Of a stretch of 24,296 bases of DNA, positions 7,466 through 16,353 are shown piece after piece. The position numbers and the translations under genes were made by a program. The notes beneath the pieces were generated by a model, which was not told where the DNA came from, did not search any database, and saw only the letters and a program-made list of their open reading frames with translations. The DNA comes from UBA4416 sp044357775 (GTDB lineage: Bacteria; Bacteroidota; Bacteroidia; B-17B0; Aurantibacillaceae). Positions within the stretch are counted from its first letter, which is position 1. Each line of letters begins with the position of its first letter. The stretch spans positions 1 through 24,296 of the forward strand of contig JBIKOX010000020.1 in assembly GCA_044357775.1 (NCBI GenBank). The letters run 5' to 3'.

Positions 7466-9655
7466 ATGAGTACAAGACGCGTTTTAGCCATGCAAGATGT
7501 TGTAAAAAGAACTCCTGTTGAGTTTAGTAACAACAATCAACAAGTTTCACAATATTATGGATCTAATGTGTTTGGATTAGATGCCATGCGTGAATTCCTT
7601 TCCGAAGAAGCATTTAATAGCATTCAAAATTCAATGCATAAGGGAACTATTGTTGAGCGTAAAATGGCTGATCAAGTAGCAGCATGTATGAAAGCTTGGG
7701 CTCAAAGTAAAGGCGTAACTCACTTTACACATTGGTTTCAACCATTATCTGGAGCTACTGCCGAAAAACATGATGGTTTTTTTGAGCCAATTGAAGGTGG
7801 TCGTGCTATTGAGCGTTTTAGTGGAAATGCCCTAGTTCAGCAAGAACCAGATGCTTCTTCTTTTCCTAACGGAGGAATTCGTAATACATTTGAAGCTCGT
7901 GGCTACACCGCTTGGGACCCAACCTCACCTGCTTTTATTTGGGGTGAAACGCTTTGTATTCCAACTATTTTCATTTCATATACTGGCGAATCGTTAGATT
8001 TCAAAACTCCATTATTAAAATCACTACATGCCATAGATAAAGCGGCAACAGAGGTTTGTCAGTACTTTGATAAAAATGTTACCAAGGTTATTGCAACGTT
8101 GGGTTGGGAGCAAGAATATTTTTTAATTGATTCTGCCTTATATAATATACGTTATGATTTACAGCAAACGGGCCGTACGTTGTTTGGTCATGCTCCGGCA
8201 AAAGGCCAACAGCTTGAAGATCATTACTGGGGGTCCATTCCAGAAAGAGTTTCTGCGTACATGCGCGACTTTGAATACGAGGCCCATTTACTTGGTATTC
8301 CTGTTCGTACTCGCCATAACGAAGTTGCACCAGCACAATTTGAATGCGCGCCCGTATTTGAAGAAACAAACTTAGCAGTTGATCATAATTTATTATTGAT
8401 GGATGTGATGGAAAAAGTAGCTATCCGTCATAACTTTCGCGTATTAATGCATGAAAAACCTTATGCAGGAGTTAACGGGAGCGGAAAACATAACAATTGG
8501 AGTTTGGCAACTAATACCGGAAAAAATTTATTATCACCAGGTAAAACACCAAAAACAAACTTACAATTTTTGACGTTTTTTGTAAATACAGTTAAAGCGG
8601 TTTACGAGCACGCCGATTTATTGCGCGCATCCATTGCATCTGCAAACAATGATCACCGTTTAGGCGCTAACGAAGCTCCGCCAGCAATTATGTCCGTGTT
8701 TTTAGGAGAGCAGTTATCAAAAGTATTAGATGAATTAGAAAAATCGGTACATAATGGAAAAATGAGTCCGGAAGAAAAAACAGCCTTAAAAATGAATATA
8801 GGTCGTATACCTGATATTTTATTAGATAATACAGATAGAAACAGAACTTCTCCTTTTGCTTTTACAGGAAATAAATTTGAATTTAGAGCTGTCGGTTCTT
8901 CAGCAAATTGCGGTGGACCAATGACTGTATTGAATTCTATTATGGCTGAGCAATTAGTTACTTTCAAAAAAGATGTAGATGCTTTAATAAATAATAAAGT
9001 AGAAAAAGACGAGGCTATTTTTCAAATATTGAAGAAATATATTATTGAAAGTAAAAAAATTCGTTTCGAAGGAAATGGTTATGGGGATGCATGGAAATTA
9101 GAAGCCAAAAAACGTGGGTTAAGTAATATTTCAACAACACCAGGGGCTTTAGAAGCAATGATTTCTAAAAAAACGTTAGCAATGTTCGAATCGCAAGGAA
9201 TTTTAAATCATCGCGAACAAGAAGCGCGCTACGAAATTTCTTTAGAAACCTACACAAAAAAAATACAAATTGAATCACGTATCATTGCAGATATGGTAAG
9301 CAATCAAATTATTCCAGCTGCGCTCAACTATCAAAAAAACTTAGTTGATAATGTGCGCGGAATGAAAGAATTTCTATCTCCCGCAGAATTTAAGGTAGTT
9401 GCCAAAACTCAACTAGAATTAATTAAAGAAATCTCAGAAAGAGTAACAATTATAAAAACTGAGGCAGATTTAATGACTGAAGAACGAAAAAAAGCAAATA
9501 ACTTAGAGAATCAAAAGAAGCAAGCACATGCGTATTGCGAAAAAGTTATACCATATTTTGAGTCGATGCGCTATAATGTAGATAAATTGGAAGGAATTAT
9601 TGATGATGCTATTTGGCCACTTCCAAAATACAGAGAAATGCTTTATTTAAGATAA
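7466..9655 (+). CDS. glnN: Glutamine synthetase type III
   Basis: This 729-aa protein makes glutamine from glutamate, ammonia and ATP in the cytoplasm. The length of about 730 and the sequence identify GSIII rather than the shorter GSI or GSII. It has the GSIII N-terminal region (FTHWFQPLSGATAEKHDGFF at about 87-106), the catalytic beta strand GWEQEYFLID (213-222), the RHNEVAPAQFE segment (283-293) and KPYAGVNGSGKHNNWSL (331-347), where the glycine loop and His belong to the active site. The long helical C-terminal extension is also typical. It is monocistronic behind a well-matched promoter with unusual C-tracts. No amt, glnB or gltB gene is adjacent. Some authors use glnA for this gene; I use glnN for the type III family. 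Confidence 0.96.
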   Translation: MSTRRVLAMQDVVKRTPVEFSNNNQQVSQYYGSNVFGLDAMREFLSEEAFNSIQNSMHKGTIVERKMADQVAACMKAWAQSKGVTHFTHWFQPLSGATAEKHDGFFEPIEGGRAIERFSGNALVQQEPDASSFPNGGIRNTFEARGYTAWDPTSPAFIWGETLCIPTIFISYTGESLDFKTPLLKSLHAIDKAATEVCQYFDKNVTKVIATLGWEQEYFLIDSALYNIRYDLQQTGRTLFGHAPAKGQQLEDHYWGSIPERVSAYMRDFEYEAHLLGIPVRTRHNEVAPAQFECAPVFEETNLAVDHNLLLMDVMEKVAIRHNFRVLMHEKPYAGVNGSGKHNNWSLATNTGKNLLSPGKTPKTNLQFLTFFVNTVKAVYEHADLLRASIASANNDHRLGANEAPPAIMSVFLGEQLSKVLDELEKSVHNGKMSPEEKTALKMNIGRIPDILLDNTDRNRTSPFAFTGNKFEFRAVGSSANCGGPMTVLNSIMAEQLVTFKKDVDALINNKVEKDEAIFQILKKYIIESKKIRFEGNGYGDAWKLEAKKRGLSNISTTPGALEAMISKKTLAMFESQGILNHREQEARYEISLETYTKKIQIESRIIADMVSNQIIPAALNYQKNLVDNVRGMKEFLSPAEFKVVAKTQLELIKEISERVTIIKTEADLMTEERKKANNLENQKKQAHAYCEKVIPYFESMRYNVDKLEGIIDDAIWPLPKYREMLYLR

Positions 9656-9763
9656 ATCACAATAAATGCCATTTTAACAAGGTTTTTTTGGCGTTATTTA
9701 TTTTGTAGATTTAAAAACAATCTATATATTAGCACCTTACTTTAGTTTATTTTCTTATGAAAT

Positions 9764-9802
9764 AGCCATGTTTGCCCAAACATAAACGAAGAAAAAGTGG
9801 CT
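9764..9802 (+). promoter_or_regulatory. Palindrome and hairpin in the leader of the PorE-like gene
   Basis: ATGTTTG-CC-CAAACAT (9768-9783) is a 7-bp perfect inverted repeat with a 2-nt centre. A flanking AGCCA (9764-9768) is complementary to TGGCT (9798-9802). It lies 40-80 bp before the ATG at 9842, so it is either an operator or an mRNA leader hairpin. I found no good complete promoter in 9656-9841, and only a weak 7-bp hairpin (AATGCCA/TGGCGTT) after the glutamine synthetase gene. Confidence 0.35.
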
Positions 9803-9841
9803 AAACCATATGACAATTAAAAAAACGATAAATATCTACAT

Positions 9842-11962
9842 ATGAAAAACTTAAAAAAGCTAGCCTTAGCTACTATTACTGTTATTGCATTTGCATTTTC
9901 AGTTAGCGCTCAGAAAAATTACCTAAAAGATGCTGATTTAGCGTATGATAATCACCAGTATTTTAATGCTATTGAGCTCTATAAACAAGCCTATGGTAAA
10001 GTAAAAAAAGCGGATGCGAAAGCTAAAATATTATTTAGAACAGCGCAATCTTATCAAGAAATAAATGAATTAAAAAATGCTGAAACATATTACAATAAAG
10101 CGATTAAAGCAAAGTACCCAGACCCTATCATGTACCTTTATTTAGGGGATGTATTAAAAGCTCAAACAAAATATGCTGAAGCAATTGTAGAGTATAATAA
10201 CTACAAAAAAGAAATGCCTTCTGATGTTTTAGGTGAAAATGGCGTAAAGTCTTGTGAGTTAGCTCAGCAATGGAGAGATGCCAAAAACACTCCTGAGAAA
10301 CGTATTTTAGTTCAGCCTATGACTTTAATTAATTCAAAAGAATCTGATTTTAGTCCCGCTTATGCTGATAAAAAATTTAATACCTTGATTTTTACCTCAA
10401 CTCGTTCAGGAGGTACAGGAGGTATGGATGTTACCAATGGGCAAAATCACTCCGATTTATATGAGGCAAAATTGGATAAAAACGGAAAATGGAGCACACC
10501 GAAATCATTAACTAGTAATATTATTTCCAAAATGAATGAAGCTTCAGTTGCAGTTTCAAAAAAAGGAGATGTGATGTTCATGACTCGTTGCCCTGAAGGA
10601 AAAAATAAACAATTAAAATGTCAATTATATGTTTGTAAAAAACAAGGTCCGTCTTGGGCTGAACCACTATTATTGCCATTTTGTATAGATTCAGTTGCAT
10701 TTGCGCATCCTGCAATTTCTACTAATGGAAAAGTATTATATTTTACTTCAAAGTTACCTGGTGGTTATGGCGGAAAAGATATTTGGATGAGTACCTATGA
10801 TGATAAAGAAAAAGCGTTTGGTCAACCGGTAAACATTGGTCCTAGCATAAATACAGCAGGTGATGAAATGTATCCCTATATGGCTGATGATGATAAAACC
10901 TTGTATTTTTCTTCAAATTATCACATCGGAATGGGTGGCTTAGATATCTTCAAAGCAGAAAAAGATGCTAATGGGAAATTTACTAAAGCACCAGAAAATT
11001 TAAAATCACCTATGAACTCTGCAGCAGATGATTTTGGTATCATTTTCGAAGGCAAAAAAATGAAAGGTTACTTTACTTCTAATCGTGATGGCGGTAAAGG
11101 AAGTGACGATATTTACTCATTTGTTTTGCCTCCATTGTTATTTAATTTAACGGGTACAGTTGTGAGTGATGAAAATAGTGAACCTATAACTAATGCTTAC
11201 ATTCGCTTAAAAGGTTCAAATGGAGATATGTTTGAATTTAAAACTTTAGCTGATGGTAAGTATAATTTTAAGTTAAAAGAAAATACATCTTACGAGGTTA
11301 CTGTTGCAGCTGACAAAAATACAGTTTCTAAAACATTTAAACTTGGATTTTTAGCTAATAAGGATTTAGGAAAATTAACTACTGTAGCTGAAAATGAATC
11401 AAAAGATTTTGTTAAAGATTTTGTATTAACGCCTGTGAAAGCTGAAATTCGTTTCCCAGCAGTATTATATGCCTTAGGAAAGGCTGATTTACTTGTAGAT
11501 TCGAGTGGTACTGCGGCGGATAATGATACGCGCAAGCCATTAAACTCAAAAGATTCATTAAACTTTTTATATCAAACTTTAATTGATAATCCAACTATTG
11601 TTATTGAATTACAATCTCACACAGATACTCGTGATAGCGACGAAAGAAACCAAAAGTTATCAGAGGCTCGCGCTCAATCTTGCGTTGATTATTTAGTAAA
11701 CGAGAAAAAAGTACCAATTGCTCGATTAATGTTTAAAGGTTGGGGAGAAAAGAAAGTATTAATTAAAGATGACGTTATTGCAAAAGCAAAAACAAAAGAA
11801 GAAAAAGAGGCCTTGCATCAAAAAAATCGTCGTACCGTGTTCCGCATTGTTAATTGGGATTATGTAGATCCAAATGCTCCAAAAAGCGAAAAACCAGTAT
11901 ACAAACCTCAGGTAAAAGGAGAAGAAAATTCTGAAGAACTTGAAGATACTGAATCAAACTAA
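9842..11962 (+). CDS. PorE-like OmpA family protein (TPR, beta-propeller, carboxypeptidase-regulatory domain, OmpA)
   Basis: This 706-aa protein has a signal peptide ending at VSA-Q (about 23). TPR-like helices follow at 25-150 (DADLAYDNHQYFNAIELYKQ). PD40/WD40-like propeller blades run over 160-430, with repeated TLIFTSTRSGG, VLYFTSKLPGGYGGKDIWMS and TLYFSSNYHIGMGGLDIFKA segments. Next is a carboxypeptidase regulatory-like domain (LTGTVVSDENSEPITNAYIR, DGKYNF) at about 435-505, and an OmpA peptidoglycan-binding domain (SHTDTRDSDERNQKLSEARA) near the C-terminus. This is the domain order of PorE, the Porphyromonas T9SS component thought to tie the PorKLMN rings to peptidoglycan. Bacteroidota carry several such paralogues, so I do not assign the name. 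A strong terminator follows. Confidence 0.85.
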   Translation: MKNLKKLALATITVIAFAFSVSAQKNYLKDADLAYDNHQYFNAIELYKQAYGKVKKADAKAKILFRTAQSYQEINELKNAETYYNKAIKAKYPDPIMYLYLGDVLKAQTKYAEAIVEYNNYKKEMPSDVLGENGVKSCELAQQWRDAKNTPEKRILVQPMTLINSKESDFSPAYADKKFNTLIFTSTRSGGTGGMDVTNGQNHSDLYEAKLDKNGKWSTPKSLTSNIISKMNEASVAVSKKGDVMFMTRCPEGKNKQLKCQLYVCKKQGPSWAEPLLLPFCIDSVAFAHPAISTNGKVLYFTSKLPGGYGGKDIWMSTYDDKEKAFGQPVNIGPSINTAGDEMYPYMADDDKTLYFSSNYHIGMGGLDIFKAEKDANGKFTKAPENLKSPMNSAADDFGIIFEGKKMKGYFTSNRDGGKGSDDIYSFVLPPLLFNLTGTVVSDENSEPITNAYIRLKGSNGDMFEFKTLADGKYNFKLKENTSYEVTVAADKNTVSKTFKLGFLANKDLGKLTTVAENESKDFVKDFVLTPVKAEIRFPAVLYALGKADLLVDSSGTAADNDTRKPLNSKDSLNFLYQTLIDNPTIVIELQSHTDTRDSDERNQKLSEARAQSCVDYLVNEKKVPIARLMFKGWGEKKVLIKDDVIAKAKTKEEKEALHQKNRRTVFRIVNWDYVDPNAPKSEKPVYKPQVKGEENSEELEDTESN

Positions 11963-11976
11963 ACTGCAAAGATAAA

Positions 11977-12020
11977 TTCATAAAAAACCCTTTTAGCATT
12001 CTAAAAGGGTTTTTTATGAA
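11977..12020 (+). terminator. Strong symmetrical terminator hairpin
   Basis: A 20-bp perfect stem (11977-11996 with 12001-12020) has a CATT loop. The stem core is CCCTTTTAG/CTAAAAGGG flanked by A6 and T6, so it can terminate transcription in either direction. It ends the PorE-like gene transcript 14 bp past its stop. Confidence 0.9.
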
Positions 12021-12056
12021 ATCAATTTTTTTACAACTTATAATTCCTAAATAGTT

Positions 12057-12064
12057 TAATTTTG
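12057..12064 (+). promoter_or_regulatory. Candidate -7 element for the DUF4834/barrel pair
   Basis: TAATTTTG is a full match to TAnnTTTG, 24 bp before the GTG start at 12088 and just after the terminator, where a new promoter is required. No TTTG is seen at the right -33 distance. Confidence 0.4.
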
Positions 12065-12087
12065 TATTTTATTTAAAACTAAAGATT

Positions 12088-12309
12088 GTGCGTGATATTA
12101 TTTGGACAGTAATTATTATTTGGATTGTATGGAAAATATATGATACTATGCTAAACATCTCTAAAGGCAAAGTTAAAAATGGCAATCGTAATGAAAAACA
12201 AAATACTGATCAAAAAACCGGCAAAGTAATAATACAACATAATAGTAATAAAAAATCTCAATTCAGTTCAAACCATGTTGAATATGTAGATTATGAAGAG
12301 GTAAAATAA
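12088..12309 (+). CDS. DUF4834 family small membrane protein
   Basis: This 73-aa protein starts at GTG (12088) and has one N-terminal membrane helix (RDIIWTVIIIWIVWKIYDTM) and a charged, low-complexity cytoplasmic tail. The tail has a short GKVIIQH strand and ends HVEYVDYEEVK. The single helix, Lys/Asn/Gln-rich linker and closing EYVDYEE motif fit DUF4834, a Bacteroidota family of unknown function. Its stop overlaps the next ATG by one base (TAATG), so it is translationally coupled to the outer-membrane barrel gene. The family assignment is from the motif only. Confidence 0.7.
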   Translation: MRDIIWTVIIIWIVWKIYDTMLNISKGKVKNGNRNEKQNTDQKTGKVIIQHNSNKKSQFSSNHVEYVDYEEVK

Positions 12310-12878
12310 TGAAAAGCAACTTTTTATATTTAGCATTCTTAATATTAATCAGTCATTCGATTTTTTCGCAAGACAATAGGCCATTGGCTCCTGCAGCAGC
12401 AAACACTTTAGCCCCAAAAGAGTTTGATAATTTTACGGATAGGTTATATTTTGGAGGCAATGTTGGCGCATGGTTTGGATCAACAACTTATATAAATGCA
12501 TCGCCATTAGTTGGTTGCAAAATAAATAAAGAATTGTCGATAGGTGGCGGAATAATTTACAATTATTTTAGTCAAACAAATAGTTACGGAAAAAAATTTA
12601 CCTCCACAGTTTATGGGGGAAATTTATTTGCTCGTTATTTAATTTTTGAAAATGCATTTGCTCAAGTTGGTTGGGATCGACTAAGCGTGCCTGACTTTTT
12701 TTCTTCAGTTAAAAATAGTAGGGTTTGGGTTGATAATATTTTATTGGGCGGTGGTTACAGACAAGCTTTTTCTGAACGTGGTAGTTTTGTAGCAGCAATT
12801 TTTTATAACATTAATCAATCGCCATTGTCGCCTTATCCAAATCCGATAATTCAAGTAGGTTTTAATGTTGGTCTATAA
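12309..12878 (+). CDS. Small outer-membrane beta-barrel protein
   Basis: This 189-aa protein has a signal peptide (MKSNFLYLAFLILISHSIFS, then Gln). The mature part alternates glycine/aromatic strands with turns: LYFGGNVGAWFGSTTYINAS, SIGGGIIYNYF, TVYGGNLFARYLIF, DNILLGGGYRQAF and a closing IIQVGFNVGL strand. This is the pattern of an 8-stranded OmpW/OprF-like barrel. A proline/alanine-rich stretch (LAPAAANTLAPKEF) follows the signal peptide. It is coupled to the DUF4834 gene upstream and is followed by a tRNA. No specific function can be read; it could be porin-like or a structural envelope protein. Confidence 0.75.
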   Translation: MKSNFLYLAFLILISHSIFSQDNRPLAPAAANTLAPKEFDNFTDRLYFGGNVGAWFGSTTYINASPLVGCKINKELSIGGGIIYNYFSQTNSYGKKFTSTVYGGNLFARYLIFENAFAQVGWDRLSVPDFFSSVKNSRVWVDNILLGGGYRQAFSERGSFVAAIFYNINQSPLSPYPNPIIQVGFNVGL

Positions 12879-12935
12879 TCTTTACTACCGTGCAATAGTA
12901 TCAAAAATTATTGTCACATTTGTGAATGTTAAATT

Positions 12936-13016
12936 GCCCAGGTGTTGGAATGGTATACAAGTGCGCTTGAGGTGCGTATGCTGCAAGGCGTGGGAGTTCG
13001 AGTCTCCTCCTGGGTA
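12936..13016 (+). tRNA. trnL: tRNA-Leu (anticodon GAG)
   Basis: The cloverleaf closes: acceptor GCCCAGG with CCTGGGT (first pair G-U), anticodon stem TGCGC/GCGTA around loop TTGAGGT (anticodon GAG at 12969-12971), a variable arm longer than in ordinary tRNAs (about 12 nt, class II), T arm GGGAG-TTCGAGT-CTCCT, and discriminator A at 13016. The CCA end is not encoded. Long variable arm, A73 and GAG together mean leucine, reading CUU/CUC codons. Confidence 0.95.
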
Positions 13017-13017
13017 C

Positions 13018-13062
13018 AAAAAAGGGTGACGCTATTTGTAAGAGATAGAAACCCCTTTTTTT
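13018..13062 (+). terminator. Terminator after tRNA-Leu
   Basis: AAAAAAGGG (13018-13026) pairs with CCCTTTTTT (13053-13061), with a 26-nt loop that holds a small CTAT/ATAG inner stem, and the T-run follows directly. The rest of the gap to the next gene (13063-13254) is AT-rich. It contains only a weak promoter-like TATTTTTA at 13222-13229. Confidence 0.7.
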
Positions 13063-13254
13063 AACTTCCTAATTTGCTGTTCAATTAATTCTAGACTCTA
13101 TATTGATAAATTGTAAGATTTAACGTATAAATAATGACTCTTTATAGATTAACTTCAAATTAATAAATAGTGATTTCAATTCTTAGTTGCTTAATAATTG
13201 TAGTAAATGCAAATAAATTATTATTTTTACTAATTAAATTTACTTAAAAAATAA

Positions 13255-15291
13255 ATGAAAAAACTTTATTCGATAATTTTAATATTATCAGTTTCATTTG
13301 CATCAGCTCAAATATCAAAATATTTGAGAAAGGGCAGTAAAGCTTTAAGCAGAAACAAAATAGAGCTGGCAAAAAATAATTATCTAAAAGCATACACTAT
13401 TGATAACACTAGCTACGAGGCAAATGCTGCTGTTGGATATGTATTATCTGAATATTATTTAAAATATGAAGAAGCGCTACCTTATTTAGAAACTGCTTAT
13501 AATAAATCGCCAAAAGATACTTTTCCTGATTTGCTGTATGCGTTAGCTAAATGCTATCAACATTTTGGTGAAAATCAAAAAGCGTATAATTTATTTAATA
13601 AATTATATGTGCAAGCAACTAAAGATAAAAAGGAAGATAGATCTTATGTAATTGACTTAAAAAAACGGAATGAAGACTGTTTGTTTTATGATAAAAACAA
13701 GGAAGTGATTATTGATAAAAATGTTTACATCGGAAATGTAGGTCCAAAAGTAAATACAGATGTCGGAGAATACGTTCCGGTATTAAATGATAAGAACGAG
13801 TTATATTTTACATCCAGACGTAAAGATGTAAAAAGAGAAAAGCGAAGTAAAATTGACGATAAGTATTTTGAAAATATATATGTTAGCAAATTAGTTAACG
13901 GTAAACCTCAAGCTGCTCAAACCTATTCAATTTCAAAAAAAGTATTAAAAACAAACATTAGAAAAAGACACCTGTCCATTATTTCATTAACAAGCGATGA
14001 GAAAACCATGTTTGTATTTCAAAAAAATAAAATTCTTGAAATTAGAACAGGTAGCGACAGTAATAAAACAGTTGTGCCTTCATCAAAAAATATAAATATT
14101 GATTACTACCAAAATCACGCTTCGCTAAGCAAAGATGGTAAAACCCTTTTATTTACAAGTGAAGATAGCAGAGGAAATGGAGGAATAGATATTTATAAGT
14201 CTGTTAAGGATGCAGATGGAAAGTGGGCTGTGCCTGAAAATTTAGGAAAAACTATTAATACTGAATTTGATGAGGATTCTCCTTTTTTATCGGACGATGG
14301 ACAAACCCTTTATTTCTCATCAAAAGGACATGAAGGTTTTGGAAACTACGATATTTACAAAAGTACATACGCAAATGGTAGTTGGTCAACGCCAGTAAAT
14401 GTTGGTCTGCCAATTAATTCAGCCGGACATGATGTTTTTATGACTGAATCGAGCGCGGGCGATTATGGTTATTTTTCATCTTACAGAGAAGGTGGATATG
14501 GTGATATGGACATCTATAAAATAACGTACTTAGATAAATTTAAAAAAGAATGTGCTGAACCAAAAAACTCTTTATTAACGCTTGATGCTAAATTAGTAGA
14601 TAAGGAAACGGACCTAGTTAGCTTTGAAACTACTATGCCAGCTAATATTAAAGCGATAGCTTATCAATGGACATTTAATCAAACTAAATTGCCAACAGAT
14701 GCCACAAAAATTTCTCAAATTTCTTCTAATACCGAAACGGGAGATTCTGTTTATGTAAAAGTAATTGCGGGATGCGATACGTGCATTGAACCTATTGTAC
14801 TTTGTAATTATATTAAGTATAAAAAACCAAAAGAAGACATTGTAGTAACTAAGCCAGAGGAACCAGGTAAAAACCCTTACGATGATAAATTAATTTTGCC
14901 ATACTTAAATAAATCAAGCATGGATGCTATTGGATTTAATGTAACGCCAATTCAGTTTAACCTTAATAAAGCAGATATTAGAAAAGATGCGATTTCTATT
15001 TTAGACAAGAACATTGAAGTATTATCAAAAAACCCAGATTTATCCGTTTTAATTTATGGTTTTGCGGATAGCAGAGGTTCTGAGGTTTACAATTTACCGC
15101 TTTCTAAAAAACGTGCACAGCATGTACGAGATTACTTAATTGCGAAGGGAGTAAATAAAAATCAAATTGAGCAAGTTGTTCCCAAGGGAGAAAAATTTAT
15201 TTTGAATGCATGCACAGAAGGTGTTGATTGCCAAGACTCAGAACATGAAACAAACAGACGCGTTGAGTTTATTATTTTTAAAAAGAAATAA
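13255..15291 (+). CDS. OmpA family protein with TPR and PD40 propeller (PorE-like paralogue)
   Basis: This 678-aa protein has a signal peptide ending at ASA-Q (about 19). A TPR region runs over 20-130 (LAKNNYLKAYTIDNTSYEA, EALPYLETAYNKSPKD). Propeller blades with LYFTSRRKD, TLLFTSEDSRGNGGIDIYKS, TLYFSSKGHEGFGNYDIYKS and YGYFSSYREGGYGDMDIYK fill about 165-430. An Ig-like stretch with paired cysteines (AGCDTCIEP) lies at about 440-520, and a C-terminal OmpA domain at about 555-678 (FADSRGSEVYNLPLSKKRAQ, with the D..R ligand pair for peptidoglycan). It shares its layout with the protein at 9842-11962, but the carboxypeptidase-regulatory domain is replaced by the Ig-like segment. Outer membrane/periplasm location and a role in linking envelope machinery to peptidoglycan are inferred from the family. 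Confidence 0.85.
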   Translation: MKKLYSIILILSVSFASAQISKYLRKGSKALSRNKIELAKNNYLKAYTIDNTSYEANAAVGYVLSEYYLKYEEALPYLETAYNKSPKDTFPDLLYALAKCYQHFGENQKAYNLFNKLYVQATKDKKEDRSYVIDLKKRNEDCLFYDKNKEVIIDKNVYIGNVGPKVNTDVGEYVPVLNDKNELYFTSRRKDVKREKRSKIDDKYFENIYVSKLVNGKPQAAQTYSISKKVLKTNIRKRHLSIISLTSDEKTMFVFQKNKILEIRTGSDSNKTVVPSSKNINIDYYQNHASLSKDGKTLLFTSEDSRGNGGIDIYKSVKDADGKWAVPENLGKTINTEFDEDSPFLSDDGQTLYFSSKGHEGFGNYDIYKSTYANGSWSTPVNVGLPINSAGHDVFMTESSAGDYGYFSSYREGGYGDMDIYKITYLDKFKKECAEPKNSLLTLDAKLVDKETDLVSFETTMPANIKAIAYQWTFNQTKLPTDATKISQISSNTETGDSVYVKVIAGCDTCIEPIVLCNYIKYKKPKEDIVVTKPEEPGKNPYDDKLILPYLNKSSMDAIGFNVTPIQFNLNKADIRKDAISILDKNIEVLSKNPDLSVLIYGFADSRGSEVYNLPLSKKRAQHVRDYLIAKGVNKNQIEQVVPKGEKFILNACTEGVDCQDSEHETNRRVEFIIFKKK

Positions 15292-15408
15292 TATTACAGC
15301 GTTCTCTTATTTGTAACCCGTGATTTTCATTTCATTTTTTAGTTACACTTAAAGAAATGGGCTTTCGTAAAGGTACTTTATATGCAAATACTCAGAATAT
15401 CGATTGTT

Positions 15409-16233
15409 TTATTTCAGCATTTTAATTGCATTACTTTCAAGTAGTGATTTCATTTGAGTTATAGCAACCTTATTAAGTTGTATAAGTCGTTCGTTTTGAG
15501 TGAGTCCTTGTTGAATAAGCAACGCATTAATACTCTCCAAATTACTTAATACAACCAACTGTTCTAATGTTGCATAATCTCTTATATTTCCTTGGTTGGT
15601 AGGATTACTTTCACGCCAATCTTTTGCAGTAATTCCAAAAAGAGCAACGTTTAATAAATCAGCTTCGCTAGCGTAAACAAAACTTCCTTGTTGTTTGATT
15701 ATTTCTTTTGGTATCAAGTTTTCTTTTATCGCGTCGGTATGTATATGATAATTTATTTTTGATAATGTGCGTTGCAAATTCCATTCTAGCTGAAGACGAT
15801 TGTTTTCATCATCTTTTAGTCTTTGAAATTCTTTGATTATATATAGTTTGAACTCAATGGAAACCCAAGAAGCAAATTCTAAGGCAATGTCCGTATGGGC
15901 GAATGTTCCCCCATATCTACCAGATTTAGAAACAATGCCGATGGCGTTAGTAGTTTCTATCCATTTTTTTGGTGTCATAACAAAACTGTTAAGTCCTGCT
16001 TGTTTTTTAAACCCCTCGAATTCGAGGGGTTTAAAATTTGAGTTGTAAATAGTTTCCCAAAAGCCCAAAAGTTCTAAGGTATTTCGGTTTCTCATCCAGT
16101 TTTGAATGATAGTATCGGTATGCTGCGCATCCTTGTGCCTTGCAATATCAGTAAGCGAAATGAAATCTGTATTATTATCTTGATACAAAACAATTTCAAT
16201 TCCTTGAACATTTAATTTTTTATTTTTTGCCAT
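15409..16233 (-). CDS. KilA-N domain protein
   Basis: This 274-aa protein has an N-terminal KilA-N domain at about 10-145: DFISLTDIARHKD, IIQNWMRNRNTLELLGFWE, FVMTPKKWIETTNAIGI, and GRYGGTFAHTDIALEFASWV with IEFKLYIIKEFQRLK. KilA-N is a DNA-binding domain of phage and large-virus origin, and these solitary versions are common in Bacteroidota islands. The C-terminal half (NYHIHTDAIKENLIP, then a helical region rich in Leu) is the usual companion region of unknown function. A 32-bp perfect DNA palindrome covers codons 66-76 without breaking the frame. It is convergent with the OmpA gene and marks the left side of the accessory island. Its biological role is unknown; phage-derived regulation is a guess. 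Confidence 0.88.
   Translation of the reverse strand: MAKNKKLNVQGIEIVLYQDNNTDFISLTDIARHKDAQHTDTIIQNWMRNRNTLELLGFWETIYNSNFKPLEFEGFKKQAGLNSFVMTPKKWIETTNAIGIVSKSGRYGGTFAHTDIALEFASWVSIEFKLYIIKEFQRLKDDENNRLQLEWNLQRTLSKINYHIHTDAIKENLIPKEIIKQQGSFVYASEADLLNVALFGITAKDWRESNPTNQGNIRDYATLEQLVVLSNLESINALLIQQGLTQNERLIQLNKVAITQMKSLLESNAIKMLK
16005..16036. repeat. 32-bp perfect palindrome inside the KilA-N coding sequence
   Basis: The two 16-base halves (16005-16020 and 16021-16036) are exact complements with no spacer. The core is CCCCTCGAATTCGAGGGG with AAA/TTT flanks. In the KilA-N frame it reads FKPLEFEGFK, a stretch that fits the family without an obvious insertion. DNA this symmetrical can form a cruciform, and the mRNA would form a strong hairpin about 200 nt from the start codon. 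No second copy is seen in the window. Confidence 0.9.
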
Positions 16234-16353
16234 TTTTATTCATCTTAAACAACTAAGTTACAAAAAAGTTAAACTGAAGACCAATTCACTATAGCAGATT
16301 TTCTCGCCGTAATTTTCAATAATTAATTTATTAGGTAAAATAAAAGTAATGGG

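Noticed and set aside
8088..8967. Opposite-strand and frame-shifted open frames within the glutamine synthetase gene
   Set aside because: Shadows of a highly conserved, full-length coding sequence.
15292..15408. Terminator between the convergent OmpA and KilA-N genes
   Set aside because: I could not find a convincing stem-loop with a T-tract in this 117-bp gap.
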